DNA of 37,838 nt. It comes from Prevotellaceae bacterium UBA1726. GTDB taxonomy: Bacteria; Bacteroidota; Bacteroidia; Bacteroidales; Bacteroidaceae. The translations under genes and the position numbers were made by a program. Below, piece after piece: positions 1 to 7,952 of this stretch; the first letter of the stretch is position 1, and every line of letters starts with the position of its first letter. The notes beneath the pieces were generated by a model that had not been told where the DNA came from, did not search any database, and saw nothing but the letters and a program-made list of their open reading frames with translations. The DNA lies in NCBI GenBank assembly GCA_002316005.1, contig DCIM01000022.1, forward strand, positions 1-37,838, in the 5' to 3' direction.

Positions 1-180
1 GAGGCAGCTCGTAAGTTGCAGGCTATTCCAAAGAATGCCAACCCAATCCGTCTTCACAACCGCTGTATGATTACAGGCCGTCCAAAGGGTTATATCCGTC
101 AGTTCGGCATTTCTCGTATTCAGTTCCGTGAGATGGCTTCTGCAGGTCTTATTCCTGGAGTAAAGAAGGCAAGCTGGTAA
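1..180 (+). CDS. rpsN: 30S ribosomal protein S14 (3' part)
   Basis: The window opens inside this gene; the last 59 codons are present and end in TAA. S14 is a small-subunit protein that binds 16S rRNA in the 30S head. The conserved stretch NRCMITGRPKGYIRQFGISR is clear. In the zinc-binding form two CxxC pairs flank this stretch; only one cysteine is left here, so this is the zinc-independent type. It is the first visible member of the spc operon and is followed by rpsH after 63 bases. Confidence 0.95.
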   Translation, partial: EAARKLQAIPKNANPIRLHNRCMITGRPKGYIRQFGISRIQFREMASAGLIPGVKKASW

Positions 181-207
181 TTCTACCGGATTTATTTTTT
201 AATATTG

Positions 208-222
208 TCGGGGTAGTCCCGA
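208..222 (+). other. Small hairpin between rpsN and rpsH
   Basis: TCGGG and CCCGA pair around a 5-base loop in the short rpsN-rpsH gap. There is no T-tract, so it is not a terminator. It could be a processing or protein-binding site ahead of rpsH, but a 5-bp stem is weak evidence. Confidence 0.3.
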
Positions 223-243
223 TTAATTAAACAATTATATTTT

Positions 244-639
244 ATGACAGATCCAATAGCAGATTATCTGACAAGACTCAGAAACGCAATCATGGCACAT
301 CACCGTGTTGTTGAAGTTCCTGCGTCTAACTTGAAGAAAGAGATCACTAAGATCCTCTTCGAGAAGGGCTACATCCTTAACTACAAGTTCGTAGAGGATG
401 GTCCTCAGGGTTCAATCAAAGTTGCTTTGAAGTGGGACCCTACAACAAAACAAAACGCTATCACAAGTTTGAAGCGTGTGTCTACACCAGGTCTTCGTAA
501 GTACACTGGTTACAAGGACATGCCGAGAGTTATTAACGGACTGGGTATCGCAATCTTATCTACGTCTAAGGGTGTAATGACAAACAAAGAGGCTGCCGAA
601 CTCAAGATCGGTGGTGAGGTTCTTTGTTATGTATATTAA
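244..639 (+). CDS. rpsH: 30S ribosomal protein S8
   Basis: This 131-residue protein matches S8 over its full length. It has the N-terminal start MTDPIADYLTRLRNA and the C-terminal GIAILSTSKGVMTNKEA block, which contains the S8 signature. S8 binds the central domain of 16S rRNA and is a primary assembly protein. In Escherichia coli it also represses the spc operon by binding its mRNA; whether that holds here cannot be seen. It sits between rpsN and rplF in the usual order, with 14 bases before rplF. Confidence 0.98.
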   Translation: MTDPIADYLTRLRNAIMAHHRVVEVPASNLKKEITKILFEKGYILNYKFVEDGPQGSIKVALKWDPTTKQNAITSLKRVSTPGLRKYTGYKDMPRVINGLGIAILSTSKGVMTNKEAAELKIGGEVLCYVY

Positions 640-653
640 TTGGAGGATTGAAT

Positions 654-1220
654 ATGTCAAGAATAGGAAATTTGCCAATTAGCATCCCAGCTGGTGTTAC
701 AGTTTCATACAACGATGGCGTTGTTTCTGTAAAAGGTCCTAAGGGAGAACTCTCTCAGAAGGTTGATTCTTCAATCAAGGTTAATATCGAAGATGCTCAG
801 ATTACTTTTGAGGTTGACGAGAATAGCCCAGTAAACTACAAGCAGAAGCAGGCTTTCCACGGTCTCTATCGTTCACTCGTTAACAACATGGTTGTTGGCG
901 TAAGCGAGGGTTACAAGAAAGAGCTCGAGCTCGTAGGTGTTGGTTATCGTGTATCAAACCAGGGTAATGTGATTGAATTCGCTCTTGGTTATACTCACCC
1001 AATTTTCATCCAGCTTCCTAAGGAGGTTAAGGTTGAGACAAAGTCTGAGCGTAATCAGAACCCACTTCTCATTTTGGAGTCATGCGACAAGCAGTTGATC
1101 GGACTCATCTGTGCTAAAATTCGTTCTTTCCGTAAGCCAGAGCCTTATAAGGGTAAGGGTATCCTGTTCAAGGGTGAAGTTATCCGCAGAAAGTCTGGAA
1201 AGTCAGCATCAGCTAAATAA
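654..1220 (+). CDS. rplF: 50S ribosomal protein L6
   Basis: L6 of the large subunit lies near the GTPase-associated centre. The 188-residue product starts MSRIGNLPISIPAGV, and its C-terminal part contains KPEPYKGKGI, the L6 signature. An in-frame ATG lies 30 bases upstream inside rpsH. The start at 654 is preferred because L6 proteins begin at MSRIG and because a Shine-Dalgarno-like GGAGG (642-646) lies 7 bases before it. Confidence 0.97.
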   Translation: MSRIGNLPISIPAGVTVSYNDGVVSVKGPKGELSQKVDSSIKVNIEDAQITFEVDENSPVNYKQKQAFHGLYRSLVNNMVVGVSEGYKKELELVGVGYRVSNQGNVIEFALGYTHPIFIQLPKEVKVETKSERNQNPLLILESCDKQLIGLICAKIRSFRKPEPYKGKGILFKGEVIRRKSGKSASAK

Positions 1221-1238
1221 TTTTAATTTTTTACGATT

Positions 1239-1583
1239 ATGACAACAAAGAAAGTAGAAAGAAGAATTAAGATAAAGTTCCGCATTCGTAAGAATGTATT
1301 CGGAACAGCTGAGCGTCCACGTCTTAGTGTTTTCCGCTCTAACAAGCAGATCTACGCTCAGGTAATTAATGATTTGACAGGTAAGACTCTCGCTTCTGCA
1401 TCATCACTCGGTCTTGAGGCTATGCCTAAGAAGGAGCAGGCTGCAAAGGTTGGTGAGCTTATCGCAACAAATGCACAGGCAGCAGGTGTTACTTCTGTAG
1501 TATTCGATCGTAACGGTTATCTTTACCACGGTCGTGTTAAGGAACTTGCTGATGCAGCTCGTAACGGTGGTCTTAAATTTTAA
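1239..1583 (+). CDS. rplR: 50S ribosomal protein L18
   Basis: This 114-residue L18 has the family pattern RPRLSVFRSNKQIYAQVI near the N-terminus and DRNGYLYHGRVKELADAARNGG at the C-terminus (positions about 90-112). L18 binds 5S rRNA and anchors it to the 23S rRNA in the central protuberance. It lies 18 bases after rplF and 6 bases before rpsE in the spc operon. Confidence 0.98.
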   Translation: MTTKKVERRIKIKFRIRKNVFGTAERPRLSVFRSNKQIYAQVINDLTGKTLASASSLGLEAMPKKEQAAKVGELIATNAQAAGVTSVVFDRNGYLYHGRVKELADAARNGGLKF

Positions 1584-1589
1584 ACGATT

Positions 1590-2099
1590 ATGGCAATGAA
1601 TATAGTAAAAGTTAATAGTGAAGAATTGAAGGACCGCTTGGTTGCTATCAACCGTGTTACAAAGGTAACAAAGGGTGGTCGTACATTTACTTTCGCTGCT
1701 ATCGTCGTTGTTGGTGATGGTAAGGGTGTTATCGGTTACGGTCTTGGTAAGGCTGGTGAGGTAACAGCAGCTATCGCTAAGGGTGTTGAGGCAGCTAAGA
1801 AGAATCTTGTTAAGGTTCCAGTACTTAAGGGTACTATTCCTCACGAGATTGAGGCTCGTTTCGGCGGTGCACAGGTTTTCATGAAGCCAGCTGCTGCCGG
1901 TACTGGTCTTGTAGCCGGTGGTGCTATGCGTGCTGTGCTTGAGAGTGTTGGTATTCAGGATATCCTTTGTAAGTCAAAGGGTTCTTCAAACCCACACAAC
2001 CTTGTTAAGGCAACTATCGTAGCACTTAGCCAGATTCGCGACGCTTACACAGTAGCAGGTGTTCGTGGTATCAGTATGGATAAAGTATTTAATGGATAA
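1590..2099 (+). CDS. rpsE: 30S ribosomal protein S5
   Basis: This 169-residue S5 carries the double-stranded-RNA-binding N-terminal part (RVTKVTKGGRTFTFAAIVVV) and the C-terminal domain with GAQVFMKPAAAGTGLVAGG. S5 helps mRNA helicase activity and decoding fidelity in the 30S body. It is tightly packed with rplR upstream and rpmD downstream. Confidence 0.98.
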   Translation: MAMNIVKVNSEELKDRLVAINRVTKVTKGGRTFTFAAIVVVGDGKGVIGYGLGKAGEVTAAIAKGVEAAKKNLVKVPVLKGTIPHEIEARFGGAQVFMKPAAAGTGLVAGGAMRAVLESVGIQDILCKSKGSSNPHNLVKATIVALSQIRDAYTVAGVRGISMDKVFNG

Positions 2100-2113
2100 T
2101 AGGAGATAATACA

Positions 2114-2290
2114 ATGGCAACAATTAAAGTACAGCAGATTAAGAGTAAGATTGGTTATCCAAAGGATCAGAAGGCAACACTTCAGGCACTTGGTCTCCAC
2201 AAGATCTCTCAGGTTGTAGAAGTTGAGGATACTCCTTCTATCCGCGGTATGATCCGTAAGGTTCATCACCTCGTAAACGTAATTGATTAA
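2114..2290 (+). CDS. rpmD: 50S ribosomal protein L30
   Basis: This short gene gives a 58-residue product that starts MATIKVQQIKSKIG and contains LGLHKISQVVEVEDTPSIRG, typical of bacterial L30. L30 is a small large-subunit protein, dispensable in some lineages. It sits between rpsE and rplO as expected. AGGAG just after the rpsE stop serves as its ribosome-binding site. Confidence 0.95.
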   Translation: MATIKVQQIKSKIGYPKDQKATLQALGLHKISQVVEVEDTPSIRGMIRKVHHLVNVID

Positions 2291-2310
2291 TATTTAAACA
2301 AGTAACGATT

Positions 2311-2757
2311 ATGAAATTAAATAATTTGAAACCAGCTGAGGGCGCAACACATTCACGTCGTCGTATCGGTCGTGGTACTGGATCAGGACTCGGAGGTACT
2401 TCTACACGTGGTCATAAAGGTGCAAAGGCTCGCTCTGGTTATAAGAGAAAGATTGGTTTCGAAGGTGGTCAGATGCCACTCCAGCGCCGTGTTCCAAAGG
2501 GTGGATTCAAGAATATCAACCACAAGGAGTACTTCGCAGTGAACATCGCAACACTTCAGGCTCTCGCTGACGCAAAGAATCTCACCAAGATCGGTATTGC
2601 AGAACTCGTAGAGGCAGGTCTTACCAATGGTAAGGAACTTGTTAAGGTTCTCGGTAATGGTGAACTTACAGCTAAGCTTGAAGTTGAAGCTAATGCATTC
2701 TCTAAGACTGCCGAGGAAGCAATCAAGGCAGTTGGTGGTAACACAACTATTATCTAA
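2311..2757 (+). CDS. rplO: 50S ribosomal protein L15
   Basis: This 148-residue L15 has the Gly/Arg-rich N-terminal extension (RRRIGRGTGSGLGGTSTRGHKGAKAR) that threads into 23S rRNA, followed by a globular domain. L15 is a late assembly protein of the 50S subunit. It precedes secY by 9 bases, as in most bacteria. Confidence 0.98.
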   Translation: MKLNNLKPAEGATHSRRRIGRGTGSGLGGTSTRGHKGAKARSGYKRKIGFEGGQMPLQRRVPKGGFKNINHKEYFAVNIATLQALADAKNLTKIGIAELVEAGLTNGKELVKVLGNGELTAKLEVEANAFSKTAEEAIKAVGGNTTII

Positions 2758-2766
2758 TAAAAGTAG

Positions 2767-4104
2767 ATGAAAAAGTTTATTGAGACACTAAAGAACTGTT
2801 GGAAGGTGGAGGATTTGCGTCAGCGACTCCTCATCACCATCCTGTTCGTAGCGATTTACCGTTTCGGTTCGTATGTAGTACTCCCTGGTATCAATCCTTC
2901 ACAGTTGGAGAGACTCCAGTCTCAGACTGCAGGCGGTCTTATGTCACTCTTGGACATGTTCTCTGGTGGTGCATTTTCCAATGCGTCTATTTTCGCACTT
3001 GGAATCATGCCATACATCTCAGCATCTATCGTAATTCAGCTCCTCGCTGTTGCTGTACCTTATTTCCAGAAGATGCAGCGCGAAGGTGAGAGCGGTCGTA
3101 AAAAGATTAACTGGTATACTCGTTGGTTGACTGTTGCAATCCTTTTGTTCCAGGCTCCTTCATACCTTGTTAATCTTAAGTATCAGGCAAGTCAGGCTTT
3201 GGCTTCTGGTATTTCTTGGACTGCTTTCATGGTTCCTGCTACAATTATTCTTGCAGCTGGTTCTATGTTCATCCTTTGGCTTGGTGAGCGTATTACCGAT
3301 AGAGGTGTGGGAAATGGTATCTCTATGATCATTATGATTGGTATCATTGCTCGTTTGCCACAGGCATTCTTCCAGGAGTTCAGTTCACGTTTGACTGCGA
3401 TTTCTGGTGGTGGTATCGTAATGTTCATCGCTGAGATTCTCATTCTCTATGCAGTTGTATGTGCTGCCATTCTCTTGACCCAAGGTACTCGTAAGGTCCC
3501 TGTACAGTATGCAAAGCGTATTGTAAATGGTCAGCAGATGGGTGGTGCACGTCAGTACATTCCACTTAAGTTGTTCGCTGCTAATGTAATGCCTATCATC
3601 TTTGCTCAGGCATTGATGTTCATTCCTTTGGCAATCGTACAGTTTAACTCGGACAATGCTTCAAGCGCACTTCATGCTTTGATGGATAACCGTAGTCTTC
3701 CTTATAACTGTATTTATGTTGTGCTTATCATAGCATTTACATATTTCTATACAGCGATTACTATGAATCCAACTCAGATGGCTGAGGATATGAAGCGTAA
3801 CAATGGTTTTATTCCAGGTATCAAACCTGGAAAGGATACAGCTGATTATATCGATTCTATCATGTCTCGTATTACTCTTCCAGGATCATTGTTTATTGCA
3901 TTCATCGCAATCATGCCTGCTCTTGCAGGTTTGCTGAATGTTCAGCAGGGTTTCTCTCAGTTCTTCGGAGGTACATCATTGCTGATTCTTGTTGGTGTAG
4001 TTATCGATACTCTCCAGCAGATTGAAAGTCACTTGATGATGCGTCACTATGATGGCTTGCTCAATTCTGGCCATACTCGTGGCGGTAATGTTTCGGCCTA
4101 TTAA
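2767..4104 (+). CDS. secY: Protein translocase channel subunit SecY
   Basis: SecY forms the inner-membrane channel for Sec-dependent export, partnering SecE, SecG and SecA. The 445-residue product starts MKKFIETLKNCWKVEDLRQR and shows about ten hydrophobic segments. It has the family motifs YRFGSYVVLPGI near residue 35, GITDRGVGNGIS-like text (ERITDRGVGNGISMII) near 180, and the cytosolic loop PVQYAKRIV near 245. Its place within the ribosomal operon matches the usual spc layout. Confidence 0.98.
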   Translation: MKKFIETLKNCWKVEDLRQRLLITILFVAIYRFGSYVVLPGINPSQLERLQSQTAGGLMSLLDMFSGGAFSNASIFALGIMPYISASIVIQLLAVAVPYFQKMQREGESGRKKINWYTRWLTVAILLFQAPSYLVNLKYQASQALASGISWTAFMVPATIILAAGSMFILWLGERITDRGVGNGISMIIMIGIIARLPQAFFQEFSSRLTAISGGGIVMFIAEILILYAVVCAAILLTQGTRKVPVQYAKRIVNGQQMGGARQYIPLKLFAANVMPIIFAQALMFIPLAIVQFNSDNASSALHALMDNRSLPYNCIYVVLIIAFTYFYTAITMNPTQMAEDMKRNNGFIPGIKPGKDTADYIDSIMSRITLPGSLFIAFIAIMPALAGLLNVQQGFSQFFGGTSLLILVGVVIDTLQQIESHLMMRHYDGLLNSGHTRGGNVSAY

Positions 4105-4119
4105 TTAGGTCCTTAAGGA

Positions 4120-4920
4120 ATGAAGATATTTCTTAAGACTGATGATGAAATAGAACTAATGCGAAGGGCGAACCGACTTGTCGGTTCTACCCTTGCAGAA
4201 GTTTGTAAAAATATTAAGCCTGGAGTAACTACTCTAAAGCTGGATAAAATTGCGGAGGAATTCATTAGAGATCATGGAGCTATTCCGACATTTAAGAATT
4301 TTCCAAACCCATATGGCAATCCCTTTCCAGCGAGTATCTGCACTTCTGTAAATGAAACTGTTGTTCATGGTATACCAAGCGACAGCGTTATATTGAAAGA
4401 AGGTGATATTGTTTCCGTTGATTGTGGAACGCTACTTGACGGATTCAATGGAGATAGTGCTTATACCTTTTGTGTGGGAGAGGTTTCTGATGAAGTTAAA
4501 CAACTCCTGAAAGTTACAAAGGAAAGTCTTTACAAAGGCGTTGGTGTTGCAGTTCATGGATGTCATGTTGGTGATATTGGTGCTGTAGTACAAGATTACT
4601 GCGAAGCTAATGGATATGGTGTCGTTCGCGAACTTACCGGTCATGGTATTGGGCGTGAGATGCATGAAGAACCTTCAATCCCGAATTATGGTAGAAGAGG
4701 TAATGGTCCTATGTTGAAAGCAGGAATGTGCATTGCAATTGAACCTATGATTACTTTAGGTGAACGCCATGTATGGATGCTTCCTGATAAATGGAGTATT
4801 GTTACACGAGATGGCAAACCTGCTGCACATTTTGAACATACAATAGCTATTTGCAAGGGTAAGGCTGAGATTTTATCATCGTTTGAAGAAGTTGAACAGA
4901 TAGAAGGAAATTTATATTAA
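4120..4920 (+). CDS. map: Methionine aminopeptidase, type I
   Basis: This cytosolic enzyme removes the initiator methionine from new proteins. The 266-residue product has the five expected metal ligands: Asp101 (VDCGT), Asp112 (NGDSAYT), His175 (TGHGIG), Glu208 (IEPM) and Glu239 (HFEHT). The substrate-site histidine is His83 (VVHGIP). There is no N-terminal zinc-finger extension, so it is the short type I form. Its place between secY and infA is the standard arrangement. Confidence 0.97.
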   Translation: MKIFLKTDDEIELMRRANRLVGSTLAEVCKNIKPGVTTLKLDKIAEEFIRDHGAIPTFKNFPNPYGNPFPASICTSVNETVVHGIPSDSVILKEGDIVSVDCGTLLDGFNGDSAYTFCVGEVSDEVKQLLKVTKESLYKGVGVAVHGCHVGDIGAVVQDYCEANGYGVVRELTGHGIGREMHEEPSIPNYGRRGNGPMLKAGMCIAIEPMITLGERHVWMLPDKWSIVTRDGKPAAHFEHTIAICKGKAEILSSFEEVEQIEGNLY

Positions 4921-4922
4921 TT

Positions 4923-5141
4923 ATGGCAAAACAATCCGCTATTGAACAGGACGGTACAATTGTAGAAGCTTTGTCGAATGCAATGTTCCGTGTGGAATTG
5001 GAAAATGGTTGTCCTATAACAGCCCACATTTCTGGTAAGATGAGAATGCACTACATTAAGATTCTTCCTGGAGATAAGGTAAAGGTTGAAATGAGTCCAT
5101 ACGACCTTACTAAGGGCAGAATTGTATTCAGATACAAATAA
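4923..5141 (+). CDS. infA: Translation initiation factor IF-1
   Basis: IF-1 is a single OB-fold protein that binds the 30S A site during initiation. The 72-residue product starts MAKQSAIEQDGTIVEAL and contains GKMRMHYIKILPGDKVKVEMSPYDL and GRI.FRYK at the end. It matches the universal length of 72 residues. It begins 2 bases after the map stop, so translation is probably coupled. Confidence 0.98.
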   Translation: MAKQSAIEQDGTIVEALSNAMFRVELENGCPITAHISGKMRMHYIKILPGDKVKVEMSPYDLTKGRIVFRYK

Positions 5142-5153
5142 TAAATTTAAGAT

Positions 5154-5270
5154 ATGAAGACTAGAGCATCATTGAAGAAGCGTACTCCAGACTGCAAGAT
5201 CGTACGTCGTAAGGGTCGTCTCTTCGTAATCAACAAGAAGAACCCAAAGTTCAAGACTCGTCAGGGATAA
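5154..5270 (+). CDS. rpmJ: 50S ribosomal protein L36 (zinc-free type)
   Basis: This 38-residue L36 starts MKTRASLKKRTPDCKIVRRK and ends with NPKFKTRQG. The zinc-binding form of L36 has a Cys-Cys-Cys-His set. Here only Cys14 remains, with threonine at position 11, so zinc should not be bound. It lies 12 bases after infA and is the last gene before a 152-base gap with an internal promoter. Confidence 0.96.
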   Translation: MKTRASLKKRTPDCKIVRRKGRLFVINKKNPKFKTRQG

Positions 5271-5271
5271 T

Positions 5272-5312
5272 CTTTTAATTAAAGTTAAAAGGTTAGATTG
5301 AAAAGTTAAAAG
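5272..5312 (+). repeat. AT-rich hairpin and 21-bp-spaced direct repeat in the rpsM leader
   Basis: CTTTTAA and TTAAAAG (5272-5291) can pair around a 6-base loop. The 11-mer AAAGTTAAAAG occurs at 5281-5291 and again at 5302-5312, a 21-base period or two helical turns. This lies between the rpmJ stop and the rpsM promoter. It may be a binding site or a decay remnant; the function is unknown. Confidence 0.45.
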
Positions 5313-5341
5313 AACGGGATGCTTTCCTTAGATTCTCGCAA

Positions 5342-5366
5342 TTGTAATTAGATTTTTGTATCTTTG
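5342..5366 (+). promoter_or_regulatory. Internal promoter before rpsM
   Basis: TATCTTTG at 5359-5366 fits the Bacteroidetes -7 box TAnnTTTG. The nearest upstream TTG (5342-5344) is at a short spacing, so the -33 element is weak. The box lies 57 bases before rpsM and could drive the alpha-operon part (rpsM to rplQ) separately. Confidence 0.5.
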
Positions 5367-5422
5367 CAGTTCGAAATTTAGGGAAATTTCCCTGTGTATT
5401 ATTTTTTTTATAATTATAAACA

Positions 5423-5803
5423 ATGGCAATAAGAATTGTTGGAGTAGATTTGCCCCAGAATAAGCGTGGCGAAATCGCATTGACCTACATTTATGGTATT
5501 GGTCGAAGTAGTTCAGCAAAGATATTGGACAAAGCTGGTGTAAGCCGTGACCTCAAGGTTAACGAGTGGTCAGATGATCAGGCAGCTAAAATCCGTGAAA
5601 TTATCGGCGCTGAATTCAAAGTAGAAGGTGATCTCCGTTCAGAGATCCAGTTGAATATCAAGCGACTGATGGACATTGGTTGCTATCGTGGAGTTCGTCA
5701 TCGTAACGGCCTTCCAGTTCGTGGACAGAGCACAAAGAACAACGCTCGTACACGTAAGGGTAAGAAGAAGACTGTTGCTAATAAGAAGAAGGCTACAAAG
5801 TAA
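5423..5803 (+). CDS. rpsM: 30S ribosomal protein S13
   Basis: S13 sits in the 30S head and touches the 50S subunit and P-site tRNA. The 126-residue product starts MAIRIVGVDLPQNKRGEIALTYIYGIG and carries GCYRGVRHRNGLPVRGQ.TK.NARTRKG, the S13 signature, followed by a lysine-rich tail. It heads the alpha-operon segment and is followed by rpsK after 17 bases. Confidence 0.98.
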   Translation: MAIRIVGVDLPQNKRGEIALTYIYGIGRSSSAKILDKAGVSRDLKVNEWSDDQAAKIREIIGAEFKVEGDLRSEIQLNIKRLMDIGCYRGVRHRNGLPVRGQSTKNNARTRKGKKKTVANKKKATK

Positions 5804-5820
5804 TTTGAAAGGGATTAATT

Positions 5821-6207
5821 ATGGCAAAGAAAACAGTCGCTAAGAAAAGAAATGTAAAAGTTGATGCTATTGGCCAGCTCCATGTTCATAGCTCATTCAA
5901 CAATATTATCGTATCTTTGGCAAACGGCGAGGGTCAGGTGATCTCTTGGTCTTCTGCTGGTAAGATGGGTTTCCGTGGTTCGAAGAAGAACACTCCTTAC
6001 GCTGCTCAGATGGCTGCTGAGGATTGTGCTAAGGTCGCTTTTGATCTTGGTCTTCGTAAGGTTAAGGCTTATGTAAAGGGTCCAGGTAATGGTCGTGAGT
6101 CTGCAATTCGTGGCGTACATAGCTCAGGTATCGAAGTAATCGAGATTGTTGACGTTACTCCACTTCCACACAACGGATGTCGTCCTCCAAAGCGTCGTAA
6201 GGTTTAA
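5821..6207 (+). CDS. rpsK: 30S ribosomal protein S11
   Basis: This 128-residue S11 is part of the 30S platform near the mRNA exit. It contains GQLHVHSSFNNIIVSLA, the central SSAGKMGFRGSKKNTPYAAQMA and the terminal DVTPLPHNGCRPPKRRKV, all diagnostic. It lies between rpsM and rpsD. Confidence 0.98.
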   Translation: MAKKTVAKKRNVKVDAIGQLHVHSSFNNIIVSLANGEGQVISWSSAGKMGFRGSKKNTPYAAQMAAEDCAKVAFDLGLRKVKAYVKGPGNGRESAIRGVHSSGIEVIEIVDVTPLPHNGCRPPKRRKV

Positions 6208-6279
6208 TCAATGAATAAGTGGGACTTTTACGTGTAATTGTTCCATTAAGATACAATAATTATTTTATTAATAGCAATT

Positions 6280-6885
6280 ATGGCTAGATATACAGGTCCG
6301 AAATCAAGAATTGACCGTCGATTTGGTGAAACAATCCTCGGTAAAGAAAAAGTTTTGTCTAAGCGTAACTTCGCGCCTGGACAGCATGGCAATAATCGTC
6401 GTCGCAAGATGTCTGAGTATGGTGTCATGTTGGCAGAGAAGCAGAAGGCTAAGTATACTTACGGTGTACTTGAGCGTCAGTTCCGTAACCTCTATGAGAA
6501 GGCTTCTAAGATGGAAGGTATTAAGGGTGAGAACCTCCTTCAGCTTCTTGAGTGCCGTCTCGACAATGTTGTCTTCCGTCTTGGTATTGCTCCAACTCGT
6601 CGTGCTGCTCGTCAGCTCGTTGGTCACAAGCACATCACTGTAGATGGACAGGTTGTAAACATTCCTTCATTTGCTGTTAAGCCTGGTATGATTGTTGCTG
6701 TTCGCGAGAAGTCAAAGTCTCTCGAGGTTGTAGAAGCAGCACTTGCTGGTTTTAACCATGCAAAGTACCCATGGATCGAGTGGGATGAGAATACAAAGAG
6801 TGGTAAGTTCTTGCACAAGCCTGAGCGCGCAGACATCCCTGAGAACATTAAGGAGCAGTTAATCGTTGAGTTGTACTCTAAATAA
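6280..6885 (+). CDS. rpsD: 30S ribosomal protein S4
   Basis: S4 starts 30S assembly by binding the 16S 5' domain. The 201-residue product begins MARYTGPKSRIDRRFGE. Its S4 RNA-binding domain lies at about residues 92-155 (LECRLDNVVFRLGIAPTRRAARQLVGHKHI). In other bacteria S4 represses its own or the alpha operon. The 72-base gap upstream holds a weak hairpin (TGGGAC with GTTCCA) that might be used in this way, but that is only an inference. Confidence 0.98.
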   Translation: MARYTGPKSRIDRRFGETILGKEKVLSKRNFAPGQHGNNRRRKMSEYGVMLAEKQKAKYTYGVLERQFRNLYEKASKMEGIKGENLLQLLECRLDNVVFRLGIAPTRRAARQLVGHKHITVDGQVVNIPSFAVKPGMIVAVREKSKSLEVVEAALAGFNHAKYPWIEWDENTKSGKFLHKPERADIPENIKEQLIVELYSK

Positions 6886-6896
6886 TCATTAAGTTA

Positions 6897-7889
6897 ATGG
6901 CGATATTAGCATTTCAAAAACCTGATAAAGTTGTAATGTTGGAGGCTACCGACAAGTACGGAAAGTTTGAATTCCGTCCTTTGGAGCCAGGATTTGGTGT
7001 TACCATCGGTAACTCACTTCGCCGCATTCTCCTTTCATCACTTGAAGGTTACGCGATCAATACTCTGCGTATAGCAGGAGTTGAGCACGAATTCTCTTCA
7101 GTACCTGGTGTTAAGGAAGATGTAACCAATATTATCTTGAATTTGAAACAAGTAAGATTCAAGCAAGTAGTAGACGAATTCGAGAATGAGAAGGTTAGTA
7201 TCACAGTCGAGAACACAACAGAGTTCAAGGCAGGTGATATCAGCAAGTATCTGACTGGATTTGAAGTGTTAAACCCAGAACTAGTGATTTGTCATTTAGA
7301 TGCCAAAGCCTCAATGCAGATTGAACTTACAATTAATAAAGGTCGTGGTTATGTGCCAGCCGATGAGAATCGTGAGTTCTGCACTGATGTAACTGTTCTT
7401 CCAATCGATTCTATCTATACACCAATCCGTAATGTCAAGTATGCTGTTGAGCCATATCGTGTTGAGCAGAAGACTGACTATGATAAGCTCGTACTCGAGG
7501 TTACAACGGATGGTTCCATCCACCCAAAGGATGCACTTAAAGAGGCTGCAAAGATTCTTATTCATCACTTCATGCTCTTCTCTGATGAGAAGATTTCTCT
7601 TGAGAACAATGATCAGGAGGTTAACCAGGAGTTTGATGAGGAAGTACTCCACATGCGCCAGCTTTTGAAGTCTAAGCTTGTTGAGATGAACCTTAGCGTT
7701 CGTGCTCTCAACTGTCTTAAGGCAGCTGATGTTGAGACCCTCGGTGATCTCGTTCAGTATAACAAGACTGACCTTCTTAAGTTCCGTAACTTTGGTAAGA
7801 AATCGCTTTCAGAGCTTGATGATTTGCTCGAGAGTCTGAATCTGTCGTTTGGAACCGATATTTCAAAGTACAAACTGGATAAGGAATAA
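6897..7889 (+). CDS. rpoA: RNA polymerase alpha subunit
   Basis: The alpha dimer nucleates RNA polymerase assembly. Residues about 1-230 form the dimerisation domain (GFGVTIGNSLRRILLSSLEGYA; also EVTTDGSIHPKDALKEAAKIL). Residues about 255-325 form the C-terminal DNA-binding domain with two helix-hairpin-helix-like motifs (VRALNCLKAADVETLGDLV and FRNFGKKSLSELDDLL). The 330-residue length is normal. It lies 11 bases after rpsD and 63 bases before rplQ. Confidence 0.98.
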   Translation: MAILAFQKPDKVVMLEATDKYGKFEFRPLEPGFGVTIGNSLRRILLSSLEGYAINTLRIAGVEHEFSSVPGVKEDVTNIILNLKQVRFKQVVDEFENEKVSITVENTTEFKAGDISKYLTGFEVLNPELVICHLDAKASMQIELTINKGRGYVPADENREFCTDVTVLPIDSIYTPIRNVKYAVEPYRVEQKTDYDKLVLEVTTDGSIHPKDALKEAAKILIHHFMLFSDEKISLENNDQEVNQEFDEEVLHMRQLLKSKLVEMNLSVRALNCLKAADVETLGDLVQYNKTDLLKFRNFGKKSLSELDDLLESLNLSFGTDISKYKLDKE

Positions 7890-7893
7890 TGAA

Positions 7894-7921
7894 TTGCACT
7901 ATGTACGTGAGTACAAAGCAA
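7894..7921 (+). other. Hairpin with GTGA tetraloop before rplQ
   Basis: TTGC/GCAA and TGTAC/GTACA form two stacked stems around an asymmetric internal loop. They are capped by GTGA, a GNRA-type tetraloop. It lies in the 63-base rpoA-rplQ gap and has no T-tract. It could be a processing or ribosomal-protein binding site. Confidence 0.4.
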
Positions 7922-7952
7922 TAGTTCTCCTATTCAAAAAAATTAAATTAAA

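Noticed and set aside
1404..1844. Minus-strand open frames inside ribosomal genes
   Set aside because: They are shadows of rplR and rpsE with no family resemblance; the same holds for other long antisense frames inside the real genes.
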